Origin: Streptomyces bottropensis ATCC 25435
Lineage (GTDB): Bacteria > Actinomycetota > Actinomycetes > Streptomycetales > Streptomycetaceae
Assembly (NCBI RefSeq): GCF_000383595.1
Contig: NZ_KB911581.1
Location: forward strand, 6,593,519-6,657,518
Direction of reading: 5' to 3'
DNA length: 64,000 nucleotides
This document shows positions 1 through 8,810 of the stretch, one piece after another. The first letter of the stretch is position 1. Each line of letters starts with the position of its first letter. A program made the translations under genes and the position numbers. Below the pieces are notes generated by a model. It was given only the letters and a program-made list of their open reading frames with translations, was not told the DNA's origin and made no database searches.

Positions 1-116
1 CCGTCGACGCCGCGCTTGAGGCGGGCGGCGATCTCGGGATCCAGCGCGCTGGGCGTGCCGGGGCCGGCGGGGGCTCCGGGACCGTGGGGGCTGCTGGAGG
101 ACGGCGTGCGGGTCAT
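1..116 (-). CDS. hisI: Phosphoribosyl-AMP cyclohydrolase HisI, N-terminal fragment
   Basis: Only the 5' end is in the window: a minus-strand frame opens at the ATG at 116 (an in-frame ATG at 125 is an alternative) and runs off the edge. About 38 residues are visible. After a Ser/Pro/Gly-rich lead they read S-A-L-D-P-E-I-A-A-R-L-K-R, which I recognise as the start of actinobacterial HisI. HisI opens the ring of phosphoribosyl-AMP, an early histidine step. The catalytic and metal-binding motifs lie outside the window, so identity rests on the short N-terminus and on lying next to the his operon. The gene is divergent from the TIGR03085-type gene, with a gap at 117-284. Confidence 0.72.
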   Translation of the reverse strand, partial: MTRTPSSSSPHGPGAPAGPGTPSALDPEIAARLKRGVD

Positions 117-284
117 GCGTGCCATTGTGCCGCGCCGGGCCGGGCGGCCTCGTCCGTTGTCCACAGGCCGGACCCTCTTGTCGTACGAATGACCGGTCGT
201 CGGGCGACCGTCCGGGTATCCGTGGCCACGCATCGGCCGGACCTGCGCTGGGCGCGGGGGTGCCCCGGTCGTAGGGTGGCTGTC

Positions 285-920
285 ATGTCTACCCATGCCA
301 AGCGTGAACGGCTTCTCTTCGCCGACCTGTTGGAGACCGCGGGCCCCGAGGCCCCCACCCTGTGCGAGGGCTGGACGACCCGTGATCTGGCCGCGCACGT
401 GGTCGTGCGCGAGCGCCGCCCGGACGCCGCCGGGGGCATACTCATCAAACAGCTCGCGTCGCGCCTCGACCGGGTGATGGAGGAGTTCGCCGCCAAGCCG
501 TACGAGGAGCTGATCCAGCTCGTGCGTACCGGTCCGCCGCGTTTCTCGCCCTTCAACCTCAAGCAGATCGACGAGGCGTCGAACACGATCGAGTTCTACG
601 TCCACACCGAGGACATCCGCCGCGCCCGTCCCGAGTGGACCCCGCGCGAGCTGGACCACGTCTTCCAGGACGCCCTGTGGTCCCGTCTGGAGCGCACGGC
701 CCGCCTCATGGGCCGCCGCTCCCCCACCGGCCTGGTCCTGCGCCGCCCCGACGGGCGGACGGCGGTGGCCCACCGCGGCGCCCCGGTCGTCACCGTCACC
801 GGCGAGCCCGCGGAGCTGCTGCTGTTCCTCTACGGCCGGCAGCAGGTCGCCGATGTCGAACTGGAGGGTGAGAAGGAGGCGATCGCCAAGCTGCACGAGA
901 CGAAGCAGCTGGGCATCTGA
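285..920 (+). CDS. TIGR03085-type (DinB/maleylpyruvate isomerase-like) protein
   Basis: Encodes 211 residues from the ATG at 285. The frame is open further upstream, but the upstream translation is Arg/Pro-rich noise. The product starts M-S-T-H-A-K-R-E-R and has the pattern L-C-E-G-W-T-T-R-D-L-A-A-H (about residues 30-42) followed by R-E-R-R-P-D-A. This resembles the N-terminal helical bundle of mycothiol-dependent maleylpyruvate isomerase/DinB-fold proteins, and the whole length fits the actinobacterial TIGR03085 family. A later I-E-F-Y-V-H-T-E-D segment supplies a possible metal-ligand His. Enzymatic function is unknown. The gene converges on hisF with a hairpin between them; it sits inside the his region but is on the opposite strand, so it is not part of the operon. 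Confidence 0.75.
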   Translation: MSTHAKRERLLFADLLETAGPEAPTLCEGWTTRDLAAHVVVRERRPDAAGGILIKQLASRLDRVMEEFAAKPYEELIQLVRTGPPRFSPFNLKQIDEASNTIEFYVHTEDIRRARPEWTPRELDHVFQDALWSRLERTARLMGRRSPTGLVLRRPDGRTAVAHRGAPVVTVTGEPAELLLFLYGRQQVADVELEGEKEAIAKLHETKQLGI

Positions 921-942
921 CGCCCGACCGCCTGATCCCGAA

Positions 943-983
943 CGCCGGATCCCTGCCCCCCCTCGGGCGGCCGGGATCCGGCG
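943..983. terminator. Bidirectional hairpin between the TIGR03085-type gene and hisF
   Basis: An 11-bp perfect inverted repeat, CGCCGGATCCC (943-953) and GGGATCCGGCG (973-983), with a 19-base loop. It lies in the 73-bp gap between two convergent stop codons, which fits a shared intrinsic terminator. There is no U-tract, as is common in Streptomyces. Confidence 0.6.
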
Positions 984-993
984 GGGCGCGAGG

Positions 994-1749
994 TCACCGC
1001 ACCGGGTGACCCGCCCCCCGCAGCGCGTTCTTGACCTCGCCGATGCGCAGGTCGCCGAAGTGGAAGACGGAGGCGGCGAGGACGGCGTCGGCACCCGCTT
1101 CGACGGCCGGGGCGAAGTCGGCGAGCCGGCCGGCGCCGCCGGAGGCGATGACGGGGACGGTGACGTGCTTGCGGACGGCCGTGATCATCTCCAGGTCGTA
1201 GCCGTCCTTGGTGCCGTCCGCGTCCATGGAGTTGAGCAGGATCTCACCGGCGCCCAGTTCGGCGGCGCGGTGGGCCCACTCCACGGCGTCGATGCCGGTG
1301 CCCTTGCGGCCGCCGTGGGTGGTGACCTCGAAGGATCCGGCCTCGGTGCGGCGGGCGTCGACCGACAGGACCAGCACCTGGCGGCCGAAGCGCTCGGCGA
1401 TCTCGCGGATGAGGTCGGGGCGGGCGATCGCCGCCGTGTTGACGCCGACCTTGTCGGCGCCCGCCCGCAGCAGCTTGTCCACGTCCTCGGCGGTACGGAC
1501 GCCGCCGCCGACCGTCAGCGGGATGAACACCTGCTCGGCGGTGCGGCGCACCACGTCGTACGTCGTCTCGCGGTTGCCCGACGAGGCGGTGATGTCCAGG
1601 AACGTCAGTTCGTCGGCGCCCTCGGCGTCGTACACCTTCGCCATCTCGACGGGGTCGCCCGCGTCGCGCAGGTTCTGGAAGTTGACGCCCTTCACGACCC
1701 GGCCGTTGTCCACGTCCAGGCAGGGGATGACTCGGACCGCCAGGGTCAT
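994..1749 (-). CDS. hisF: Imidazole glycerol phosphate synthase, cyclase subunit HisF
   Basis: 251 residues, full family length, a (beta/alpha)8 barrel. HisF takes ammonia from HisH and converts PRFAR to imidazole glycerol phosphate and AICAR. The N-terminal [14 protein letters not shown] carries the catalytic Asp (residue 12 here), and the second catalytic Asp is in V-L-S-V-D-A-R-R around residue 131. Phosphate-binding segments T-V-G-G-G-V-R-T and I-A-S-G-G-A-G are present. The ATG at 1749 has AGGAG upstream with a spacing of about 10. It is the last gene of the minus-strand his run, 34 bp beyond ridA, and its subunit partner HisH is three genes upstream. Confidence 0.97.
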   Translation of the reverse strand: MTLAVRVIPCLDVDNGRVVKGVNFQNLRDAGDPVEMAKVYDAEGADELTFLDITASSGNRETTYDVVRRTAEQVFIPLTVGGGVRTAEDVDKLLRAGADKVGVNTAAIARPDLIREIAERFGRQVLVLSVDARRTEAGSFEVTTHGGRKGTGIDAVEWAHRAAELGAGEILLNSMDADGTKDGYDLEMITAVRKHVTVPVIASGGAGRLADFAPAVEAGADAVLAASVFHFGDLRIGEVKNALRGAGHPVR

Positions 1750-1783
1750 GAATCCACGGCTCCTAACAAGGGTTCTGGAGGGC

Positions 1784-2176
1784 CTAGCCCCTGAATGCTT
1801 CGATCTCTACTTCGACGAGGATGCGCGGGTCGACGAAACCCTCGACGACCAGCAGGGTCGCGGCCGGACGCACCGGGTCGAAGATCTCCTTGTGGGCCCG
1901 CCCCACGGCCTCCACGTCCCGCATGTGGGTCAGGTACATCCGCGTGCGGATCACGGCCTCGGCGCCGAGGCCGAACTCGCCGAGTGCCTGGACCGCGCTG
2001 GTGAAGGCGACCTTGGCCTGTTCGTACGGGTCGCCCTCCCCGTGCAGTACCTCGCCCCTGAAGGCCGTGGTGCCCGCCACCAGGACGCGGTCACCCGCCG
2101 CGACGGCGCGCGCGAAACCGATGGACTCCTCCCAGGGACTCCCGCTCTGCACCCGCCGCACGCCTTCGGACGTCAT
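1784..2176 (-). CDS. RidA/YjgF-family protein within the his operon
   Basis: 130 residues, the usual Rid length. Family members hydrolyse reactive enamine/imine intermediates released by PLP enzymes. The C-terminal part has the conserved look of the family: R-T-R-M-Y-L-T around residues 82-88, with the Arg position used to bind the substrate carboxylate, then [12 protein letters not shown] and a final V-E-V-E-I-E-A-F. It lies 16 bp after priA and 34 bp before hisF in the same direction, so it is almost certainly co-transcribed. Which metabolite it clears is not evident. I cannot assign it to a Rid subgroup by eye. Confidence 0.87.
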   Translation of the reverse strand: MTSEGVRRVQSGSPWEESIGFARAVAAGDRVLVAGTTAFRGEVLHGEGDPYEQAKVAFTSAVQALGEFGLGAEAVIRTRMYLTHMRDVEAVGRAHKEIFDPVRPAATLLVVEGFVDPRILVEVEIEAFRG

Positions 2177-2192
2177 GACGTTGTGTCCGGTT

Positions 2193-2915
2193 TCATGACG
2201 TGGCCTCCAGTGCTTCTTCCAGGGTGAACGCTTTCGCGTACAGGGCCTTGCCGACGATGGAACCCTCGACGCCGAGGGGCACCAGTTCGGCGATGGCCCG
2301 CAGGTCGTCGAGGGACGACACGCCGCCGGACGCCACGACCGGGCGGTCCGTCGCGGCGCACACGTTGCGCAGCAGCTCCAGGTTGGGGCCCTGCAGGGTG
2401 CCGTCCTTGGCGATGTCCGTGACGACGTAGCGGGCGCAGCCCTCCTTGTCGAGGCGCTCCAGCGTCTCGTAGAGGTCGCCGCCGTCGCGGGTCCAGCCGC
2501 GACCGCGCAGGGTGGTGCCCTTCACGTCGAGGCCGACCGCGATCCTGTCGCCGTGCTCGGCGATGACCTTGGCGACCCACTCGGGGGTCTCCAGGGCGGC
2601 CGTCCCCAGGTTGACCCGGGTGCAGCCGGTGGCCAGGGCCTTCGCCAGGGAGGCGCCGTCCCGGATGCCGCCGGACAGCTCGACCTTGATGTCCATCGCC
2701 CGGGTGACCTCGGCGACCAGGTCCCGGTTGTCGCCGGTGCCGAACGCGGCGTCCAGGTCGACCAGGTGCAGCCACTCGGCGCCCGCGCCCTGCCAGGCGA
2801 GGGCGGCCTGGAGCGGGGAGCCGTAGGAGGTCTCCGTGCCGGACTCGCCGTGGACGAGCCGGACCGCCTGGCCGTCGCGGACGTCGACGGCGGGAAGGAG
2901 TTCGAGCTTTGCCAT
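2193..2915 (-). CDS. priA: Bifunctional HisA/TrpF isomerase PriA
   Basis: 240 residues from the ATG at 2915, which starts 2 bases after the hisH stop codon; the longer open frame upstream overlaps hisH and is not used. PriA isomerises ProFAR (histidine pathway) and also phosphoribosyl-anthranilate (tryptophan pathway), which is why streptomycetes can lack trpF. The first catalytic Asp is in L-L-P-A-V-D-V (residue 11). The second lies in V-T-D-I-A-K-D-G at about 170. Phosphate-binding loops E-L-S-G-G-I-R-D and V-A-S-G-G-V-S-S are present. Dual specificity is inferred from the actinobacterial context; plain HisA is the alternative. Confidence 0.94.
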   Translation of the reverse strand: MAKLELLPAVDVRDGQAVRLVHGESGTETSYGSPLQAALAWQGAGAEWLHLVDLDAAFGTGDNRDLVAEVTRAMDIKVELSGGIRDGASLAKALATGCTRVNLGTAALETPEWVAKVIAEHGDRIAVGLDVKGTTLRGRGWTRDGGDLYETLERLDKEGCARYVVTDIAKDGTLQGPNLELLRNVCAATDRPVVASGGVSSLDDLRAIAELVPLGVEGSIVGKALYAKAFTLEEALEATS

Positions 2916-2917
2916 GG

Positions 2918-3559
2918 CTACAGGGTTCCGATCCAGTTGGTCAGCAGCTGCGCTCCGGCGTCGCCGGACTTCTCGGGGTGGAACTGCGTGGCCCACAGGG
3001 CGCCGTTCTCCACGGCGGCCACGAAGGGCTTGCCGTGCGTGGACCAGGTGACCCTGGGGGCGGTGAGCGCGGGGTTGTGCGTCTCCAGGGACCAGTCGTG
3101 GACGGCGTAGGAGTGCACGAAGTAGAAGCGGGCGTCGGCGTCGAGGCCGGCGAACAGCCGGCTGTCGGCCGGAGCCTCGACGGTGTTCCAGCCCATGTGC
3201 GGCACGATCTCGGCCTGGAGCGGCTCGACGGCGCCGGGCCACTCGTCGAGGCCCTCGGTCTCCACCCCGTGCTCGATGCCGCGTGCGAAGAGGATCTGCA
3301 TGCCGACGCAGATGCCCATCACCGGGCGGCCGCCGGAGAGCCGGCGGTCGATGATCCAGTCGCCGCGCGCCTCCTTCAGCCCCTTCATGCAGGCGGCGAA
3401 GGCGCCGACGCCCGGCACGAGCAGCCCGTCGGCGTTCATGGCGCGGTCGAAGTCACGCGTTATCTCGACCTCGGCACCGGTGCGTGCGAGGGCGCGCTCG
3501 GCGGAGCGCACGTTGCCGAAGCCGTAGTCGAAGACGACGACCTTCTTGGGGGCGCTCAA
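2918..3559 (-). CDS. hisH: Imidazole glycerol phosphate synthase, glutaminase subunit HisH
   Basis: 213 residues, a class I glutamine amidotransferase that releases ammonia for HisF. The nucleophile Cys is in M-G-I-C-V-G-M-Q (around residue 85), and the His-Glu pair is in Q-F-H-P-E-K-S near the C-terminus. I chose the TTG at 3557-3559: GGAGG lies 7 bases upstream, and the codon overlaps the stop of the preceding small gene (TTGA). The in-frame GTG at 3563-3565 is only one base from the same GGAGG and is less likely. The much longer open frame to 3766 is not supported. The overlap suggests translational coupling to the small gene upstream. Confidence 0.95.
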   Translation of the reverse strand: MSAPKKVVVFDYGFGNVRSAERALARTGAEVEITRDFDRAMNADGLLVPGVGAFAACMKGLKEARGDWIIDRRLSGGRPVMGICVGMQILFARGIEHGVETEGLDEWPGAVEPLQAEIVPHMGWNTVEAPADSRLFAGLDADARFYFVHSYAVHDWSLETHNPALTAPRVTWSTHGKPFVAAVENGALWATQFHPEKSGDAGAQLLTNWIGTL

Positions 3560-3720
3560 TTCCACACCTCCAGCCTCATGACACCGGCGACCAGACACAT
3601 CGCGGCGCCGACGGAGAGCAGCACGACGAGCTGCTTCGGCATCCCCTGCTTGACGAAGGAGATGATCCCGCCGACCAGGAAGAGGCCGACGACGATCAGG
3701 ACGGTCGACAGGCCGTTCAC
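3556..3720 (-). CDS. Small two-helix membrane protein between hisB and hisH
   Basis: A 54-residue reading frame that is easy to miss. It begins at a GTG (3718-3720) overlapping the hisB stop codon as GTGA and ends at a TGA (3556-3558) overlapping the hisH start as TTGA. The product starts [13 protein letters not shown] and shows two hydrophobic stretches, about residues 5-22 and 31-48, separated by a basic turn around K-Q-G-M-P-K-Q. It ends M-R-L-E-V-W-N. This looks like a small integral membrane hairpin. I do not recognise a family and assign no function. The exact overlaps on both sides and the uninterrupted frame argue that it is real and translated with the his genes. Confidence 0.78.
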   Translation of the reverse strand: MNGLSTVLIVVGLFLVGGIISFVKQGMPKQLVVLLSVGAAMCLVAGVMRLEVWN

Positions 3721-4319
3721 AGCGCGCCCTTCGTGGAGGGCAGGATGCCGGCCGCGCGCGGGTCACGCTCGGAGGCGTAGCGCAGGGCCCGCGCCAGCGC
3801 CTTGAACTGGCACTCGACGATGTGGTGCGCGTTGCGCCCGTACGGCACGTGCACGTGCAGCGCGATCTGGGCCTGGGCGACGAAGGACTCCAGGATGTGC
3901 CGGGTCATCGTGGTGTCGTACTCGCCGATCATCGGCGCCATCTTCTCGGGCTCGGTGTGCACGAGGTACGGGCGGCCGGAGAGGTCGACGGTGACCTGGG
4001 CGAGGGACTCGTCCAGCGGGACCGTGCAGTTGCCGAAGCGGTAGATGCCGACCTTGTCGCCGAGGGCCTGCTTGAAGGCGGCGCCCAGCGCGAGGGCGGT
4101 GTCCTCGATGGTGTGGTGGGAGTCGATGTGCAGGTCGCCGTCGGTCTTCACGGTCAGGTCGAACAGACCGTGGCGGCCGAGCTGGTCGAGCATGTGGTCG
4201 TAGAAGCCGACCCCGGTGGAGATCTCCGTGCGGCCCGTGCCGTCGAGGTCTATCTCGACGAGGACCGAGGTCTCCTTGGTCGTCCGTTCGATTCTGCCGA
4301 CGCGGCCTTGGCGAGTCAT
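3717..4319 (-). CDS. hisB: Imidazoleglycerol-phosphate dehydratase HisB
   Basis: 200 residues, the monofunctional dehydratase form (no fused histidinol-phosphatase domain). It dehydrates imidazole glycerol phosphate to imidazole acetol phosphate. The two Mn-binding His-rich motifs are clear: D-S-H-H-T-I-E-D-T around residues 67-75 and N-A-H-H-I-V-E around 165-171. F-Y-D-H-M-L-D-Q-L and G-R-H-G-L-F-D-L precede the first. The ATG at 4319 overlaps the hisC stop (ATGA), and the stop overlaps the next small gene (GTGA), so translation is probably coupled along the operon. Confidence 0.97.
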   Translation of the reverse strand: MTRQGRVGRIERTTKETSVLVEIDLDGTGRTEISTGVGFYDHMLDQLGRHGLFDLTVKTDGDLHIDSHHTIEDTALALGAAFKQALGDKVGIYRFGNCTVPLDESLAQVTVDLSGRPYLVHTEPEKMAPMIGEYDTTMTRHILESFVAQAQIALHVHVPYGRNAHHIVECQFKALARALRYASERDPRAAGILPSTKGAL

Positions 4320-5425
4320 GCGTGCTGCTCCTTCTTCAGTTCACGTACCGCGTCGAGGAACGCGTCGTTCTCGGCGGGAGTTCCGGCGGTGACCCGCAGC
4401 CATCCCGGTACACCGTTGTCCCGGACCAGGACGCCCCTGTCGAGGATGCTCCGCCAGACCTCGTGCGCGTCCTCGAACCTGCCGAACTGCACGAAGTTCG
4501 CGTCGGACTCGGTCACCTCGTAGCCGAGGGCGCGCAGTTCGGCGACGAGCCGGTCCCGCTCCGCCTTCAGCTGTTCGACGTAGCCGAGGAGGGTGTCGGT
4601 GTGCTCCAGGGCGGCCAGCGCGGTCGCCTGGGTGACGGCGGAGAGGTGGTACGGCAGCCGGACGAGCTGGACGGCGTCGACGACCGCCGGGTGCGCGGCG
4701 AGGTAGCCGAGGCGCAGGCCGGCCGCGCCGAAGGCCTTGGACATCGTCCGCGAGACGACCAGGTGGGGCCGTCCGTCGAGCAGGGACAGCAGCGAGTCGC
4801 CGTGGCTGAACTCGACGTAGGCCTCGTCGACCACCACCATCGACGGCTTGGCCGCCTGCGCGGCGTCGTGGAGGGCGAGGACGGTCTCGCGCGAGACCGC
4901 GTTGCCGGTGGGGTTGTTGGGGGTGGTGATGAAGACGACGTCCGGCCGGTGCTCGGCGATCGCCTTCTCGGCGGCGGCGAGGTCGATCGTGAAGTCCTCG
5001 CGGCGGGGACCGGAGATCCAGCCGGTGCCCGTGCCGCGCGCGATCAGGCCGTGCATCGAGTACGAGGGCTCGAAGCCGATAGCACTGCGGCCGGGTCCGC
5101 CGAAGGTCTGCAGAAGCTGCTGGATGACCTCGTTGGAGCCGTTGGCCGCCCAGACGTTCGCCGCCTCGACCCCGTACCCGGACGTCTTCGTCAGGTACTC
5201 GGCGAGCCGCGTCCGCAGCTCCACCGCGTCCCGGTCCGGGTAGCGGTTGAGCCGGCGGGCCGCCTCCCGCACCCGCTCGGCGATCCGCTCGACCAGCGCC
5301 TCGGGCAGCGGGTAGGGGTTCTCGTTGGTGTTCAGCCGTACGGGGACGTCGAGCTGGGGCGCGCCGTAGGGGCTCTTGCCGCGCAGTTCGTCCCGTACGG
5401 GAAGATCGTCGATTCCGAAGCTCAC
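4316..5425 (-). CDS. hisC: Histidinol-phosphate aminotransferase HisC
   Basis: 369 residues from the GTG at 5425, which overlaps the hisD stop codon (GTGA). It is a fold-type I PLP aminotransferase that converts imidazole acetol phosphate to histidinol phosphate. The N-terminal [12 protein letters not shown] motif is typical. The PLP-contacting T-P-N-N-P-T-G-N and V-D-E-A-Y-V-E-F segments follow, and the PLP lysine is in T-M-S-K-A-F-G around residue 238. The open frame extending upstream to 6385 is a shadow inside hisD. Confidence 0.97.
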   Translation of the reverse strand: MSFGIDDLPVRDELRGKSPYGAPQLDVPVRLNTNENPYPLPEALVERIAERVREAARRLNRYPDRDAVELRTRLAEYLTKTSGYGVEAANVWAANGSNEVIQQLLQTFGGPGRSAIGFEPSYSMHGLIARGTGTGWISGPRREDFTIDLAAAEKAIAEHRPDVVFITTPNNPTGNAVSRETVLALHDAAQAAKPSMVVVDEAYVEFSHGDSLLSLLDGRPHLVVSRTMSKAFGAAGLRLGYLAAHPAVVDAVQLVRLPYHLSAVTQATALAALEHTDTLLGYVEQLKAERDRLVAELRALGYEVTESDANFVQFGRFEDAHEVWRSILDRGVLVRDNGVPGWLRVTAGTPAENDAFLDAVRELKKEQHA

Positions 5426-6744
5426 TTGCCGGGCACCTTCCAGCCGAACCTTGCCTTGATCGCCGCGCCGTGCGCGGGCAGGTCCTCCGCCTCCGCCAGC
5501 GTCACCACGTGGTGCGCGACCTCGGCCAGCGCGTCCTTGGTGTAGTCGACGATGTGGATGCCGCGCAGGAAGGACTGGACGGACAGACCGGAGGAGTGGC
5601 AGGCGCAGCCCCCGGTGGGGAGCACGTGGTTGGAGCCGGCCGCGTAGTCGCCCAGGGAGACCGGCGCCCAGGGGCCGATGAAGATCGCGCCGGCGTTGAC
5701 CACCCGCTCGGCGACCGCCGCGGCGTCGGCCGTCTGGATCTCCAGGTGTTCGGCGCCGTAGGCGTTGACGACCCGCAGGCCCTCGTCGACGCCGTCGACC
5801 AGCACGATCGCGGACTGCCGCCCGGCCAGCGAGGGACGGATCCGGTCCTCGACGTGCTTGGTGGCCTCGACCTGCGGCTGAAGTTCCTTCTCCACGGCGT
5901 CGGCGAGGGAGACGGAGTCGGTGACGAGCACGGCGGCCGCGAGCGGGTCGTGCTCGGCCTGGCTGATCAGGTCGGCGGCGACGTGCACCGGGTCGGCGGT
6001 GTCGTCCGCGAGGACCGCGATCTCGGTCGGGCCTGCCTCGGAGTCGATGCCGATGACACCGGTGAAGTACCGCTTGGCGGCGGCCACCCAGATGTTGCCC
6101 GGCCCGGTGACCATCGGGGCCGGCGGGCAGGACTCGGTGCCGTACGCGAACATCGCGACGGCGGTGGCGCCACCGGCCGCGTACACCTCGTCGACGCCGA
6201 GCAGCGCGCAGGCCGCGAGGATCGTGGGGTGCGGGAGCCCGTCGAACTCGGCCTGCGCCGGGGAGGCGAGGGCGATCGAGGGGACACCGGCCTCCTGCGC
6301 CGGGACCACGTTCATGATCACGGAGGAGGGGTAGACCGAGCGGCCGCCGGGGGCGTACAGGCCGACGCGCTCGACCGGCACCCATTTCTCGGTCACGGTG
6401 CCGCCGGGGACGACCTGGGTGGTGTGGGTGGTGCGGCGCTGCTCGCGGTGGACGATGCGGGCGCGGCGGATCGACTCCTCCAGGGCCGCGCGGACGGCCG
6501 GGTCGAGCTGCTCCAGCGCCTGCGCGAGGACCTCGGCCGGGACCCGGACGGACGTCAGACGGACGCCGTCGAATTTCTCCGCGAAGTCGATCAGCGCCGC
6601 GTCGCCCCGATGATGCACGGCCTCGCAGATCGGACGCACCTTCTCCAGGGCGGCCGAGACGTCGAAGTCGGCTCGGGGCAGCAGGTCGCGCAGGGCGGGT
6701 CCCTCCGGGAGGGCGTCGCCGCGCAGGTCGATTCGGGAGATCAC
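5422..6744 (-). CDS. hisD: Histidinol dehydrogenase HisD
   Basis: 440 residues, full length. It is a Zn- and NAD-dependent enzyme that oxidises histidinol to histidine in two steps, the last reactions of the pathway. Recognisable segments are [12 protein letters not shown], the nucleotide-binding [13 protein letters not shown], the I-S-Q-A-E-H-D zinc/catalytic region and [10 protein letters not shown]. The start is GTG at 6744. It is the first gene of the minus-strand his operon, so the operon promoter should lie in the 204-bp gap shared with the divergent gene starting at 6949. Confidence 0.97.
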   Translation of the reverse strand: MISRIDLRGDALPEGPALRDLLPRADFDVSAALEKVRPICEAVHHRGDAALIDFAEKFDGVRLTSVRVPAEVLAQALEQLDPAVRAALEESIRRARIVHREQRRTTHTTQVVPGGTVTEKWVPVERVGLYAPGGRSVYPSSVIMNVVPAQEAGVPSIALASPAQAEFDGLPHPTILAACALLGVDEVYAAGGATAVAMFAYGTESCPPAPMVTGPGNIWVAAAKRYFTGVIGIDSEAGPTEIAVLADDTADPVHVAADLISQAEHDPLAAAVLVTDSVSLADAVEKELQPQVEATKHVEDRIRPSLAGRQSAIVLVDGVDEGLRVVNAYGAEHLEIQTADAAAVAERVVNAGAIFIGPWAPVSLGDYAAGSNHVLPTGGCACHSSGLSVQSFLRGIHIVDYTKDALAEVAHHVVTLAEAEDLPAHGAAIKARFGWKVPGK

Positions 6745-6948
6745 GTTCCCAATTCTCTCAGACCCGCGTCGGCCGTCATCCGCGCGTTCCAGTGGGTGAT
6801 ACGGGTAGGCCGGGGAACCTGGAAGATCACCTTCACGTCTTGTGTTCAGGACGTCACCCAGCGGGCATCACCAGCGTAAACAGTTGCGCGATACACGTGG
6901 ATGCGCGTGAGTGCACGCGAGGGGCGCAGGACGGGGAAGGGAACAGGC

Positions 6949-8532
6949 GTGAGCGAGGGGCCCGGCATCCGGGACGACGGAGATCTGCCGGACGACCTGA
7001 CCGCCGCCGAAGCGGGCATGTGGCAGGCCTTCCGCAACGGCAGCGTGTACGACCTGCGCGACGGGGACGTCGCCGTGGACGACCCGCACGGCGGCCACCC
7101 CTGGGGGCCCGAGCGGAGCGTGCGGGCGCGGATCGTGGCCTGGCTGCTGCTGGACGGGCCGCCCGCGCTGGCCGGGCGGGTCTCGGCACTGAAGCTGGTC
7201 GGCGTCCAGATCAAGGGCGTCCTGGAGCTGGCGGGCGGCCAGGTGGTGCCGTACGTGGAGATGAAGGGCTGCCGGTTCGAGAAGGAGATCCTGGTGCCGG
7301 AGGCGCGGTTCACGACCGTGCGGCTGGTGGACTGCTCGGTGCCCCGGCTGGAGGCGGCCCGGCTGCACACGGAGGGTGATCTGCATCTGCCGCGCTGCCG
7401 GTTCCACAACGGGGTGCGGCTCGCGGACGCCCACATCGGCACCGATCTGCTGCTCAACCAGGCGGTCGTCTACCGCGACCGGCACGGCCGCTCGCTCTCC
7501 GCCGACGGGCTGACCGTCGCCCAGGACGTCCAGGCCGAGATGCTGGAGTCGCACGGCGAGCTGAGCCTGCGCGGCGCGACCGTCGGCGCCTCGCTCAGCC
7601 TGCGCGGCAGCCGTCTCGCCAACCCCTACGGCCGCCTCGCGCTGAACGCGCCCCAGCTGACCGTCGAGCGCACCCTGTACCTGACCCCGGCCGGCATCGG
7701 CAATCCGCTGCACACCAGCGGCAGCACGCCCGCGCGCGGCACCCGCGTGCAGCGGTTCGAGTGCACGGGCGGGATCCGGCTGGACGACGGGCGCTTCGGT
7801 GACTCGGTCGACCTGGAGCGGGCCCGCTTCACCTTCACGGACGAGCAGGAGCTGTCGCTGCGCCGCGTCCAGGTGCCCGAGCTGCGCTTTCTCGGCGACC
7901 GGCCGGAGCGCGGCAAGGTCGTCCTGTCCGGGGCGCGCGTCGGCGTCCTGATCGACAAGTCGGAGAGCTGGCCCGGCCCGGGCAATCTGCACATGGGCGG
8001 TTTCCAGTACGAGACCCTCGTGCCGCGTGGCCAGTTCCCGCTGGTCGAGCGGCTGGAGTGGGTGGCGGCGGCGACCGCCGAGTACAGCCCGGAGCCCTAC
8101 GAGCGACTGGCGAGCGTGCTGCGGACCGGTGGGGACGACGAGGGCGCCCGCGAGGTGCTCCTCGCCAAGCAGCGCCACCGGCGGGAGAACCTGCCGCTCG
8201 CGGCCAAGCTCTGGGGCCACGCGCAGGACTGGACCGTCGCCTACGGGTACCGGCCGGGCCGGGCGGCGGTGTGGATGGCGGTGCTGTGGGCGCTGACCTC
8301 GCTGGCCTTCTCGCAGTCGGACCATCCGCCGATGAAGAGCGGCGAGCACCCCCACTGGAGCCCCTCCCTGTTCGCCCTGGACCTGCTGCTGCCGATCGTC
8401 GACCTCGGCCAGGTCGGCTACTGGCAGCTGCGCGGCGGCTGGCAGTGGCTGGCCGCGGTGGTGATCATCCTGGGCTGGATCCTCGCGACGACGGTGGCGG
8501 CGGGCGCAACCCGGCTCCTGAGCAGGAACTGA
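6949..8532 (+). CDS. Membrane-anchored repeat (beta-helix-like) protein, function unknown
   Basis: 527 residues from the GTG at 6949 (GGGAAGGG upstream); an in-frame ATG at 6901 would add 16 residues. The first ~330 residues consist of irregular repeats of the form L-x-G-A-x-V-x-G-x-L-x-L, for example L-R-G-A-T-V-G-A-S-L-S-L-R-G. This is the layout of pentapeptide or right-handed beta-helix folds. The C-terminal ~110 residues hold two or three hydrophobic helices (around A-A-V-W-M-A-V-L-W-A-L-T-S-L-A-F and V-V-I-I-L-G-W-I-L-A-T-T). Homologues are often labelled membrane-associated oxidoreductase, but I see no redox motif. The gene is divergent from hisD and is followed by the 10-bp tandem array. 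Confidence 0.8.
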   Translation: MSEGPGIRDDGDLPDDLTAAEAGMWQAFRNGSVYDLRDGDVAVDDPHGGHPWGPERSVRARIVAWLLLDGPPALAGRVSALKLVGVQIKGVLELAGGQVVPYVEMKGCRFEKEILVPEARFTTVRLVDCSVPRLEAARLHTEGDLHLPRCRFHNGVRLADAHIGTDLLLNQAVVYRDRHGRSLSADGLTVAQDVQAEMLESHGELSLRGATVGASLSLRGSRLANPYGRLALNAPQLTVERTLYLTPAGIGNPLHTSGSTPARGTRVQRFECTGGIRLDDGRFGDSVDLERARFTFTDEQELSLRRVQVPELRFLGDRPERGKVVLSGARVGVLIDKSESWPGPGNLHMGGFQYETLVPRGQFPLVERLEWVAAATAEYSPEPYERLASVLRTGGDDEGAREVLLAKQRHRRENLPLAAKLWGHAQDWTVAYGYRPGRAAVWMAVLWALTSLAFSQSDHPPMKSGEHPHWSPSLFALDLLLPIVDLGQVGYWQLRGGWQWLAAVVIILGWILATTVAAGATRLLSRN

Positions 8533-8535
8533 CCG

Positions 8536-8643
8536 GTTCTCCCCTGTTCTCACCGGTTGTCAACCGTTCACACCTGTTCTCACCCGTTGCCTCCGGTTGC
8601 CTCCGGTTGCTCCGGTTGCCTCCGTTGTCTCCGGTTGTCTCTG
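8536..8643. repeat. Tandem array of eleven ~10-bp units (GTTSYCWCCG-like)
   Basis: The array begins 3 bases after the stop codon at 8532. Eleven units follow in register, each starting GTT: GTTCTCCCCT, GTTCTCACCG, GTTGTCAACC, GTTCACACCT, GTTCTCACCC, GTTGCCTCCG twice, GTTGCTCCG, GTTGCCTCC, GTTGTCTCCG, GTTGTCTCTG. Nine units are 10 bp and two are 9 bp. A 10-bp period does not preserve a reading frame, so it is non-coding. The first five units are rich in TTCWC and the last six in TTGYC, which looks like two sub-families. The period matches one turn of DNA. No known element is recognised. Confidence 0.8.
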
Positions 8644-8810
8644 GAGGCCCCTCGATGCCCCGGACCTTAATCTGGGCAGCACACAACCGGACTCGCCCTC
8701 CCGTCGTCTTGCCAGCAGAACCACCGGTCGCGATCTTCCCGGTCGCGAAACCACGACGGCGAGGACACCGGCCCGCGGGAGCGGCGCCGGTTCAAGCGCA
8801 AGGGGGTGTC

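Noticed and set aside
2173-3242. Long open frames overlapping priA and hisH, including a 349-residue version of PriA
   Set aside because: The upstream part is Arg/Pro-rich shadow translation of hisH. The true priA start is the ATG at 2915, two bases after the hisH stop codon.
8536-8600. PHO-box array (PhoP sites) upstream of the gene at 8811
   Set aside because: The units contain GTTCAC/GTTCTC, but the period is 10 bp throughout, while PHO boxes repeat every 11 bp; the later units lack the TTCAC core.
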